DNA of 38,075 bases, taken from the NCBI RefSeq assembly GCF_000003605.2, contig NW_003142304.1:515188-553262 (forward strand), in the 5' to 3' direction. This DNA is from Saccoglossus kowalevskii. Lineage: Eukaryota; Hemichordata; Enteropneusta; Harrimaniidae. The notes under the pieces are model-generated. The model had not been told where the DNA came from and made no database searches. It was given only the letters and a program-made list of their open reading frames with translations. Position 1 is the stretch's first letter, and each line of letters opens with the position of its first letter. Position numbers and translations under genes: made by a program. Shown piece by piece: positions 12,001-24,800 of the stretch.

Positions 12001-15000
12001 AAATATGTGTGGTATTAGTGAAATAATTGTAGTATGGTATGAAATCTGATTGCCTTCTGCTTAGCTGGGACATGTGACTGACCCATTTCATGCAGGAGAT
12101 GGTCAAGGCTGCTCATGTTCATTCCAATGATGTCAAATGAATGTGCATCCGCTGAAACTTAATTTGATATTGATCTGCAATTTTTTTATCAAACTGTGCA
12201 CATATGATTATATCTGTGCACAGTGGTGAGCACCTACACCGTAGCTGTTCTAAATAACAATGGATGGTTGGTTCATGCCATGATAATTCTATGATCTGCA
12301 TTCCTCTTTGTGACCTTTAACGTCCACTTTCAAAGTATATAAAAGTAATTTTAATAGCAGCTATGACAAAATTCATCCTAAATCACATCAAGCATTCACA
12401 AATATAATCCTCCTTTAATATTTGCCTATATTAATTTTCCCAAACAGTATTTAATAGACAAATTGCTCCCATGTTTTTACCCCCAACTGGACAGTCTGGA
12501 AGTTTATGGATTGGCTTCCATTTCCTGTTCGTTTATCTGTCTATTTGTTTGTTCATCCATTCATGAATTTGTCAGTCAGTCAGTCAGTCAGTCAGTCCTC
12601 TCAAAAGTTCATGGACCGATTTTTCTTCAACTTGGTACATGGTTTTAATATACATGATGGTAGAGATATATGTATATGCATGCCGCAGATTTGTTTTTTT
12701 TTTGTTCATATTCAAAATGACTAACAAGGGGCCATATTTGGATATATTTTTCAAGTGGTGCTGGTCGATTCTGTTCAAACTTGGTATTGATAATATGAAG
12801 CTATTATTATACATCTTTTCCTTCCAAATATACATCATGTGAGTGACGAAATCCAAAAAGTTTAGAACAGAATCATGTAACTTCTTTGTGCGGAGTCCGG
12901 TCAAACCCTAGTGGCAGCCATGTTTTGATTTCATTATTAGAGAACGTTTACGCGCGTAATCGTTCCATATTTGGAATTCGTATTTAGTTATATGGTAGGA
13001 TGAAAATACCCCGTAAAATAGCGCAAAATTGCAGCACCCTAGTAACTTAAGGCATCATGGTGACAGATGTATAATACTGGGTAATACTTTTTAACTTACT
13101 GGGCACATCCATTATTTATCAGTTTTTTTTTTAAATTGGCCGACTGGCCGTCTTTTTGTACGTCAAAAATACTTGCTTATATTTTCGTTAAAACTTGATA
13201 ATACAAAAACAAAACAGCCCATTTGTTTTACATTATGCCAACATAGACATTGGAGACTCGCAGATAGTGTGTTGCCTTGCCGTCCTTTAGTTCACATCAT
13301 AGAACATGCGCTTGTAAAAAGAGAACCATATGAATGCTGACATTTCATTTGTCAATATTAAAATACAAAAATCGAGGGGGTTATGACATTTCAATGGCTT
13401 GTTAAAATAAGTACTATATTTTCTTTCTGGGAAATGTAGCAGAAATAAAAGCATACGTTTGTTCATTTGTTGCATTATGTATATTGATTGATTGACATTG
13501 TGCTTGATTCCATGCAATTTTTTATGTCTTATGCAACAATTGTTTTGACATGAAAGTATGCAACCATACTGAATTACTTTTACATGATTGTCTCCTTTGA
13601 TTAATTATAATAACTCCCGTGTGCGAAGCCCACAATGGGAGTCTTTGCAGTTAGTTAGTTTGTCTGTCTGTATGTGTGTGTGTGTGTGTGTCCACTGTTC
13701 CACTGATATCTCAAAAACTATACTTCGGTTTTTGATGAAACTTTGTGCATAGATGCTCTGGGCCAATACGCAGATTGGATTAGGTTTCCGTAGAAAGCCT
13801 TGCATATTAATTACCTAATTTGCATGATAATTTGCTCATTTTTAGCCGGCCTATGACTGTTCCACTGATATCTAAAGAACCGCTCATTGAATTTTGATGA
13901 AACTAGGTACATGAATGCTCTGAATTTATGCGCAGATTTGATTAGTTTTTGGTAAAAATCTGTGCATAGTAATTACCTAATTTGCATGATAATTAGCTAA
14001 TTTTTAGCTGTTCCATGACTTTTCCACTGATATCTAAAGAACCACTAATTGAATTTTGATGTAACTCGGTTCATAGATGCTCCGAACTAATGCCAGGTTT
14101 TGATTATTTTTGGTGAAAATCTGTGCATATTAATTACTTAATTTGCATAATGATTAGTAAATCTTCGGCTTTTCCACTGATATCTCAACTACTTGGTACC
14201 TAGATGTCAAAGGACACTGCACAGACCTGGTAGTTTTGATTAGTTTTTGGTAAAAATCTGTGCATAGTAATTACCTAATTTGCATGATAATTAGCTAATT
14301 TTTAGCTGTTCCATGACTTTTCCACTGATATCTAAAGAACCACTAATTGAATTTTGATGAAACTCGATTCATAGATGCTCCGAACTAATGCCAGGTTTTG
14401 ATTATTTTTGGTGAAAATTTGTGCATATTAATTACCTAATTTGCATAGTGATTAGTAAATCTTTGGCTTTTCCACTGATATCTCAACTACTTGGTACCTA
14501 GATGTCATAGGACTCTGCACAGACCTGGTAGTTTTTTGGGTAATATCAGTACATATTAATCACCTAATTTGCATAATTAGTTAATCTTTAGATTTTCACT
14601 GATATCTCGAGTACTAATCATCACCTTTAAATGAATATAAACTACAGAGAGCCAATTAGTTGTTGGTGTATATTTATGCATATTAATCTCCTAATTTGCA
14701 TAATTAATCAATTTTCACACTGATATCTCAAGTACTAATCATCTCATTTCAATGGAACTTTGTACATAGATGCTCTAGGACAATGTACAAATATGTTCAG
14801 TTTTGGGTTAAAATCTGTTCCTATTAATTAGCATAATAATTTATAGAGTTTTGGTTCTGTTACATTGTGTAGACCTTATTAGTTTTACACTCAAATCTGT
14901 TCATTTTAAGTTTCTAATTTGCATAATCGTCTACAGCTTTTCCATCAAAATCTCAAGTACAAGCAATTTTGAATAAATATTTACTGTGTCTCTAATCCTC

Positions 15001-18000
15001 TCCGCACACAGGAGTTCTTTCTAAGCTTTCAATTTCTAATTAAAATCTTGCGTGTAAGGAATAGTTTTTGAACTTGGTCATCAGTTACATGTACTGGTAG
15101 TTCAATATCAAGTCACTTTCAATCTTTTCTTTTAGGTTTGAGGTTTCTGAGGGCTTTACGACTAATGCAGTTACCTGAGATCATGCAGTTCTTAACCATC
15201 TTAAAAACTAGCAACTCTATAAAATTAGCAAATTTATGTTGTACGTTATTCAGTACATGGTTAACTGGATCAGGTTTTATACATCTGGTAAGTGTGCAAT
15301 CTTACTCACATTGTGCCATGACATTTTACCTGTTGTGTTCCTGGGTATTAAATACATGTAGACAACATCTTCTATTAATGTAATACGTGTCTGTGCAATA
15401 TTGAAGTAATATATCTATCAGTGTTCTGTTTTAATGTATACTCAAAAAAATTTCTGAAATTTATTCTAAAAGTTATTCTCTGTAATTGGCAGATTGAAAG
15501 CCTAAAAAAGAATGAACTTAAACCCAAATTGAATTTTCATACATTTTGACAAATTTTCATCGTCTACCAGAAAGGGGCTAAATGCTATGGGGTAAATCAC
15601 AAGTCATTGTTTCCATAGCAGCAAGTCTGGACATCCTTACTATTTATTTGATCTAATTTAAATTGTTTTATTAAACCTTTATACTCAGGAAAATAACAGG
15701 AATGTGCCTTTAAATTTTCCACATATTTATACTTGTTAGCCACGTTCGTTTGCAAACTGGAATTCATCTTTCCATGTTTTTGACATAGTTGACTACCACT
15801 ACATGCATGTATTTCTATCAGATTTCATATTAGCCTTGTATTTATTTTTAACTTCCGAGACTAAACCCACCACATTGCATTAGCTGATTTCGTTCTGTAT
15901 GTGTAGTTTTGCATTGAAAATCTCTCCACTGCTCTTCTAAGAAGTATAAGAGGTGTGCTTGTTTCAAAGTTATTTTGAGTAAACTTTCTGTTCAGAAATG
16001 TGACTCAATGTGTAAGAGAGTGTTCATGTACAAAGATTACTAATTGTGTATTCTTTATTCAACAGGTTGAGAATTCAGGAGACCCTTGGACTGGTTTCTC
16101 CAATGCACAGCCACTTACCTACTGGGAATGTTGTTATTTACTAATGGTTACTATGTCAACTGTTGGTTATGGTGATATTTATGCAGAAACAACCATGGGT
16201 AGACTTTTTATGACATTCTTCATCATGCTCGGCTTGGTAAGATATTTCTATGTACATTTTTTTTTTCAAAAACAAAATTGGAATGTATTAGTTTAGAAAT
16301 ACCATTCTTCAAAATGAGCTTCAATGTTCATATAATGAATATTGCTGTAGTCAGTGTGCCCTCTAAGATTATATCACACTCCACAGACACAAAAAGATTT
16401 GCTGTAATGCATAGTTATGGATTTTTTAAGTTTGTGAAATGAAATTCACATTTTGTTAAGAAAATTAGAAAAACGAAGAAAATCCAGGAGCAATTTTGTT
16501 TGTGCCTTACTTATACAGTCACAAACAATTTAATTTTTTCTTGAAGACTAACTTCCCCAGCAGTCAACAAACCGACTCAACTTGATTTGAGAAAATTTTG
16601 ATTTTGTTGTTTGAGCCCTTTTAGAAAGCACACTGGCCCATGTTATGTTCAATACTTTCATTGCAGGATTTCCTGTGTGTTTATACAGCCTGTAGATACA
16701 CATGTCACTATAGCCCTCTACTGGTGTATCAACATTGCAACTTTTATTTGATATGTTTACATAACTTTTATCCAACATCGCATCTATCTATGTAATTCAG
16801 TATTTCTCATTTTTGCATTTACTTCTTACTGCATGCCACAATATCTCATTCAATTATTCTCTTTGTTTGACTTAATTTCTCTCTATCAGTGTTATCTCTG
16901 AATTTTGTAACCCTTCTAAATCCTATTTTGTTTCATTCTTGTTGTTTTCTGTGTTTTTTGTTTCTCCCAATACACTGTGCTACATGTCATGTATGTATGC
17001 ATGTTTGTATTTTACATCGATTAATTATGAATTCATTTTCAACATATCAACCCAGTATGCCCTTGATAGATGTATGCCAACTGGGTCTCTGTGATGAAAA
17101 CTGCTATATCTTTCTCTATTTTGGTTTCTTTTCAGTGTTTTACTCTGCATAACCTTTCATATACAAAATGTAGCCCTGAGTATCTATGCTCGTTCCTGGT
17201 TTGTTTTGCTACTTCATGTAGCGTAACCAAGGTTACGTCAAGTGCTGGCTGTGAATTAGGAAATATATGAAAATGAGGACTGACAGCATACAATATGGCA
17301 GAGTATGCTGAATCAGTTGCCAAATTACCAAATTGTGACACTAGATCTATGCTTTTGATTTTGCATGGTTAACCTCTACACCACCAGACTTTTTTGCCTA
17401 AATTTGTTTGGAAGCAACAGACATAATTTGAGTTAATTTTGAGTTTTTACTCAAAAAATTTGGCTATTGTGCTTCTGAAGAAAAATACAGATTATAAACT
17501 GGACTATTTTGTGAATTTGTGATGAAAATAGGGAACTGGTGGTGAAAAGGACAATGAGTGTTTTCTTGTCTATAACGCTGTTCCGCACTAAAGATGAAAC
17601 TACCGTCAGAACGAGCACAGATCAAGGCTGAAAACAATATCACTTTGTTTGCAAAAAATCTGCCTGACGAGAATTGACCTTATACTAGAATGTGACTGAC
17701 CTTCACCTGTCACAAAGCATATGCTCAGTTGCCATAGAAACAAGAGAACTCAAAACGTCATATATTCAATGAAACAAAATAGGAGCTTATAGGATTATCA
17801 AATTCAAACGTATTTCACTGATTGGATGAGTTGAATATTGACTGTCATACAAAAACTCATCATAGGAGTTCGTCTTGAAGCAGTTGGGCACGGTGTGGGT
17901 CTCGTCTTCCCACCGGAAAAGAAAAAGCAAACAGGTCAGCACAAGCCCCATGTGGTATCTGCATGAGATATGCAAATGAGAGGAACAGGTTAACTAATAT

Positions 18001-21000
18001 GCATAGCAATAGTATGTAAACTCTAAGAAAAGTGTGACTTCTTGCATGCTCTGTCAGCAGTACTGATCATTTTGGATAATTCGGCTTTCTGATCGCGACA
18101 AAAACATGCGAGTTTGGTGATCTCGAAGGCCGGATGTTCAGAGGTGCAATAGCTGTTGTAGGCTGCCTGTTTCATTCAGCTTCATAACTATGTTCTGTGA
18201 GAGTGCAAAGATGCCATAAAATAGTGTGCAGTTGAGCTTGTAAAAAATTCAATTCTAGAACTGAATTTCTTATTAACATATTAACAAGAAGAGTATATTA
18301 AAACTGATCTAATTTTGCAAGAGAAAATTGTCACTAGTGAGGGGAAATCACAAAATTTGGAAGTAGTGATAATATTATTTTAGGGAGCGAGCCATAATGA
18401 GTATTATGGAAGGAGAATAATTCACTAGGTTTAATTTTAGTGGATTGATGTTGGACAGGTATTAACTAAGTTTTACATTCACTCGTGTGTGAAGAAAACA
18501 ATGCATTCTGTTAAATTTAATAGCTGTGTCTAGCTATCAGCAAAATAAGCGAAAAAATAAAACCCAGTTTTGATTAATAATTAATAAACCCTGTATGTAA
18601 AACTACCTTTTCAATTTATTTTCAAATCGCAAACTTTATTTAGTGGTGAAAATTTAACCAATTACACTGCAATACAGTCATCATATCTTAAATTCAATTC
18701 ACCACATCCAACAAATTTAAAGCGCATCCAATCTATAATTATAACAGTGAAAAGGAAGAAAAGAACGTAGATTATGGTGTCTTGCACATGTCTTTATTCG
18801 CTGCTGAGATTCTCTTTCATCTTACCATATGTAGTTATAATCTTGATATTTCCTGGCTGCAATTTTTTACACCTATTAAAACAAGACTGACTGCTACCTC
18901 ACCTGGTTCTCATATTATTAACTATTGAGAATAATACTAATATTTAATCTGGATGGTACAAGTGCCAACTCTGTGACGTTACTCACATGATACATGCACT
19001 TCACTGGCATCAAATTGCATGGCTTGTACATGTGACTTGAATACTCATTTCATTTCAAGTTTGGAATGAAATTTGGTTTAAATAATGATGGCTGACAGCT
19101 GAATAGGCAGGCTAGTAGTTCACACTGTTCATAGAGTAAATAGCCACTCATCATCGGTACTTTTACGGCACAGTAGCTCAGAAAAGAGAAACATTAACAT
19201 CTAGAGACAACCATTGAAAACGAGAATGACAATGCTTTTGGAACAAACTTCCTGGTATTAATGTATCTGAAATGAAAAATGGTTTCAGTCAAGTGATTTG
19301 ATATTTTTGTCAGTACTGATGATATGGGCTATGTGTATTTATAGCTATGCAGAGCATCGTCACCAATGCAGATAAAGATGAACTTTCTGTGAGACCACCT
19401 CATACACAATGTGTGCACTCCATTCAGTTTATATTAAACGAATCCTGTTATGTCTTAGCTTCTGAATCAATGTATATTATCATGAAAACCAGTTATTCTA
19501 ATAACCAAAATTGAAACTGTTTTTGTAAATTTAACTCTCAGTTGTCTTTCCCATCATGGCTATGGTAGTGGATTATTAAAATATCTGGTAACCATGATAA
19601 CATGACAATGTCAGAGATCACCCGCCAGTATGTTGAATATGTTTCCTCCATCCCATTGTTATTCCATTTTTTTGGTTACATAGGCCATGTTTGCAAGCTA
19701 TGTTCCTGAAATTATGGAACTGATTGGTGGAAGAAGAAAATATGGAGGATCGTATAATGGAGAAGGTGGAAAGAAGTAAGCATTATAGGACAATGTGTAC
19801 CCCCCCTCCCCGCTTCTCAATTATTTTGACTAATTACTAACAACTACAAATTTGATGAATTCTCTTATATTCTCGGGGGCGGACATCCGGGCATTTTCAC
19901 CACATGGCAGCCATCACGGTGAAAACAATCGCCGAAAAGATTACCCCTGTGTGTGTAACGCATATAAATTTGATTGCTTAGGATTACTTCAAAGTTGAGT
20001 TCAAGGAATTATAATAATTATAATTAATTCAATTTAAGTTATTATTGAGCATGTGTGTACCTTGTTTACCAATACAATCATATACATCTCAAACCAACTT
20101 TTTAAATCTATTTGACTGAAGTTTAAAAATGGGGCTCAAATGCACAAAACATCATTGGTTACATTCATCCGGTTTTCATTTGATTTTGCAAGCTACATTG
20201 TAGGTATGGATCTTTTAAATGGCCAAGGCTATAATAGTTGCACTATGTTTTATTAAATCACAGACTTGTCCTGATTTCAGAAAATCCAGTATTTTTGTCA
20301 TATGGGCAAGGCCATAATAGTTACACTATGTTTTTTTTAAACTTGTTCTGATAAAATAATATACAGTTGTTCATCATATTGGCATACCCATGATAGATTC
20401 ACTACTGTAAATTACTTTATTTTCGCTGGAATTAATTTTCACTGAAAAGATTTTTGGGTGTTTTTATGGAAACTATTTTCACTGATTTTTGAAAAGTTGA
20501 ATGTAAAATATAGGAAAAAAAGGTATACTCGCTGGATTTTATTTTCATTAAATCATTCTTTCAGCAAAAAAAGCGAAAATTAATTCCAAGCGAAAATAAA
20601 GTATTTCACAGTATGTCTCAAAATTTGTGTTTACTTTTTTACCTAGGCATGTAGTTCTATGTGGCCATATCACATACGGATCAGTCTCCAATTTTATTAA
20701 AGATTTTCTTCATAAAGATCGAGATGATGTGAACGTAGAGGTAGTTCTTCTGCACAAGTAAGTCTTAAATCGTTATGAATTTTTAGAAGTTCTCTTAATA
20801 TTGTGTTTTGGAGCATGACAAGTATAGTCCGCATCACATTGAGAGCAGCTTTATTATCTGTGTTCTGATTGGCTAACTCTTGTGTAAACATTTTCAGGGC
20901 TGACATGCGGTATTCTATAAAAAGACATTCAGCTCTTTCCTTGAAGTGGTCTTTATATTATTGTGTTGTGGAGCGTGACAAGTTTTGATCAAATGTAGTA

Positions 21001-21783
21001 GTCGGGCGGCATCACGTTTCCATAATCAAGCTGAGAGAGCAACTTCAACATTTGTGTTCTGGTCTGCAAACTCGTTAGCAAACACATTTTGTGCTGATCA
21101 AATTGTATTAATATATAAAATGATGTTCAGCTCTTTCCTGGATTAACTGTCACATGCTTTTTATTGACACCAATGTTTTAAATTATGGACTTATTTAATG
21201 GCATCACTCGATATCAGAACCTATGGTACATTGCACTTCAGTGTTTGGGTTGAGTCGCTGCCTGTGATTAAAATACACACAACATCTGTTATATTGATGT
21301 GCATGGAAATATGTGTTTGTAGAATATATGTAAAATGAAATGTCTCCATCATTGAAATCTCAAATGTCATAATCTGCTGTGACAACATCACCCATAAGTT
21401 GTTTTATTAACACATACATACATGCGTATTTAATAAAAACATCAGCATTATCGTTAAATGTGAGCAACCAGTTCTTGCAAACCAGTCACTGCACATGTAC
21501 ATGATAAGTTAACAAGTGCGATGACCTACACATGGCATGGGACCCACATCAATCAAACATTTCAGTGTTGAATCAAGATATGTTCTTTATTTGTTAATTC
21601 TTTTTCTGTTTCTTCTGTATTTTTAAGTGCGGAACCAGACTTGGCATTAGAAGCTTTTTTCAAGAGACATTTTACACATCTACAGTTTTACCAAGGTTCT
21701 GTATTAGATTCTACAGATTTAGAGAGAGTTAGAGTAAGTGAACTATCGTTGAATTTATACATGAAAGGCTGCTGAGATCTCAT

Positions 21784-21815
<32 letters not shown>

Positions 21816-24800
21816 CTACGATCTGGACCTATATAACCATGGTATCTGGATCAGTGGACATTTTGACAAGAAAGGATACCGTAGAACACTATTCAAAGAA
21901 CCAATCAAATCTTGTCTCTCTCAATGATATCTTGGTCGGATGGCTATTCACGTCTATGATTTATTCATTATCATATACCAATAGTATCTGAATTACTTTA
22001 AGTGTCTGCTTTTCTATCAAATTTTTTTCTGACCTATTAAATGATGTCCTGTCAAGTATCATTGTAGCCCAATTGATGCATCACGGCATGTTAACAAGCC
22101 ATATGTTCATAATATCCTTGGCACAATTTCTCTTTGCTCACCCATCTAGATTTAGAAATTTTGCATGTTTAAACTAGGTAAGGATAGTCTGATATATAAT
22201 CAGTATTACGCACATTGTACATAACAGTTTTTTCTTAGAAATAATTTTTTTTACACCTTTAATTTCATGTCGATGCAATATTGTTGATATTTGTTGTATT
22301 TCAGTTGAAAGTAGCTGATGCATGTCTTGTACTAGCCAACAAGTACTGCGTCGACCCAGATCAAGAAGATGCAGCCAATATTATGAGAGTAATATCTATC
22401 AAGAATTACCATCCAAAAATACGAACTATTGTACAGTTACTACAGTACCACAACAAGGTAGGAAAATGACTACGCATAATGTATTTGTACATGTGCTTTT
22501 AATACATGAATTCGCTTTGTTCTAATATTCAATAACTTTAATGTCAACAGAAAATTACCCTACATTGATAATTTTTCTCTTAAATTTGTTTCAAATGTTT
22601 TGATCAAGACCTGTAAACTGTAAGAAATTAGGTCAATATTTAGTAAAAAAAATGATGAAGAAAAGGTACATGCAAATTTAGTGAATTTGGCAATTTTGGT
22701 GTTCAAAGGTGATTTTAAAACAGCCAGTGTGAAGTTGGTTCATTGGCTACACAATCAAAACATTGGCTTATATGGTCCTCTATTAGGAGGAGATGCACCT
22801 ATTATTTTTAGCTCCGCTGTCGACTTTGTCGAGCGGAGCTTATCATATGAGTGATTGTCCGTCGTCGTCCGTGTCAATGTTTTACTTTTTCGACTTCTTC
22901 TTGAAAACTACAAGCCTGAATGCTTTGATACTTGGTGTATATGTACCTTGGGTAGACCTCTCTTAGGTTTGTTCATTTCATGTTGATATCTTCAATTCTC
23001 TAATTTTGGTGAATATTTTTGTCATTTTTGGTAAAAAGTGATATTTTCGACTTCTTGTTAAAAACCGCAAGTGCAATTACTTTGATATTACATATATAGG
23101 TACTACATGTGGACCTCTCTCAGATTTGTTCATTTTGTAATGATATCTTTAATTCTCTAATTTTGGTGAATATTTTTGTCATTTTTGGTAAAAAGTGATA
23201 TTTTCGACTTCTTGTTAAAAACCGCAAGTCCAATTGCTTTGATACTACATATATAGGTACTATATGTGGACCTCTCTCAGTTTTGTTCATTTCGTGATGA
23301 TATCTTCAATTCTCTAATTTTGGTGAATATTTTTGTCATTTTTGGTAAAAAGTGATATTTTCGACTTCTTGTTAAAAACCGCAAGTCCNNNNNNNNNNNN
23401 NNNNNNNNNNNNNNNNNNNNNNNNNNNNNNNNNNNNNNNNNNNNNNNNNNNNNNNNNNNNNNNNNNNNNNNNNNNNNNNNNNNNNNNNNNNNNNNNNNNN
23501 NNNNNNNNNNNNNNNNNNNNNNNNNNNNNNNNNNNNNNNNNNNNNNNNNNNNNNNNNNNNNNNNNNNNNNNNNNNNNNNNNNNNNNNNNNNNNNNNNNNN
23601 NNNNNNNNNNNNNNNNNNNNNNNNNNNNNNNNNNNNNNNNNNNNNNNNNNNNNNNNNNNNNNNNNNNNNNNNNNNNNNNNNNNNNNNNNNNNNNNNNNNN
23701 NNNNNNNNNNNNNNNNNNNNNNNNNNNNNNNNNNNNNNNNNNNNNNNNNNNNNNNNNNNNNNNNNNNNNNNNNNNNNNNNNNNNNNNNNNNNNNNNNNNN
23801 NNNNNNNNNNNNNNNNNNNNNNNNNNNNNNNNNNNNNNNNNNNNNNNNNNNNNNNNNNNNNNNNNNNNNNNNNNNNNNNNNNNNNNNNNNNNNNNNNNNN
23901 NNNNNNNNNNNNNNNNNNNNNNNNNNNNNNNNNNNNNNNNNNNNNNNNNNNNNNNNNNNNNNNNNNNNNNNNNNNNNNNNNNNNNNNNNNNNNNNNNNNN
24001 NNNNNAAGTGATATTTTCGACTTCTTGTTGAAAACTGTAAGTCCGATTGCTTTGATATTACATATATAGGTACTACATGTGGAAATCTCTCAGATTTGTT
24101 CATTTTGTGATGATATCTTCAATTCTCTAATTAATTTATTTTGGTGAATATTTTTGTAATTTTTGGTAAAAAGTGATATTTTCGACTTCTTGTTAAAAAC
24201 TGTAATTCTGATTGCTTTGATACTATTCATATTGTTCATTTTCTAATGATGTCTTCAGTTCTTTAATTGAAATGTGCATTGCTAACAGCGGAGCTATCTC
24301 AGCTGATAGGCTGCTTGTTGTAGATCATAGCCACTATGCTGGATTTCTCATGGACAATAACATTTGGTAAATCTGACATAAATATAACATAATGTTCATT
24401 CACACTTTAATTTAGCATTTCTGTCCATATTGGTTCATGTGCTGTTCGCTAATGTTGTATAGAGGTTAATTTAATAGTAAATTACATAGAACAAGTGTGT
24501 TTTTACTCCACAGAAGAGCAATAATTCTGTATGTTTTGTGCTCACAGGCCTACCTCTTAAATATTCCCAGCTGGAACTGGCGAGAAGGAGACGATGTGAT
24601 CTGCATAGCAGAATTAAAACTTGGTTTAATAGCGCAGAGTTGCTTGGCTCCAGGCTTTTCAACTATAATGGCTAATCTGTTTGCTATGAGATCAAACAGT
24701 GAGGTAAACTGCACTAATTAATCTATAATATAATATGAATTTTTATTATTGATATTTCTGTCTTACATTTTTCCAACCATTTTCCTGGATGTTTTTGCCC

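Larger units (their letters stand above)
8855..15135 (+). other. Large repeat-filled BK intron between the S3 and S4 exons
   Basis: This intron has GTAAGT and CTTTTAG ends. Contents in order: two copies of a CAGTAGTGAAACCCCA-type sequence about 120 bp apart (9053 and 9174), a GCTCCGC-headed repeat (9221-9780), a 58-bp minisatellite (9965-10704), a mostly unique AT-rich stretch (10705-12460), a GTCA-tract repeat fragment (12463-12905), a unique stretch, and a 1.4 kb inverted-repeat element (13612-15016). No exon is recognised. Confidence 0.85.

Noticed and set aside
17222-17237. CGTAACC-AA-GGTTACG inverted repeat
   Set aside because: A 7-bp stem with a 2-base spacer is within chance for this length and has no associated feature.
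23333-24103. Long apparent frames on both strands across the run of N
   Set aside because: Translation of unknown bases; the flanks are tandem repeat.
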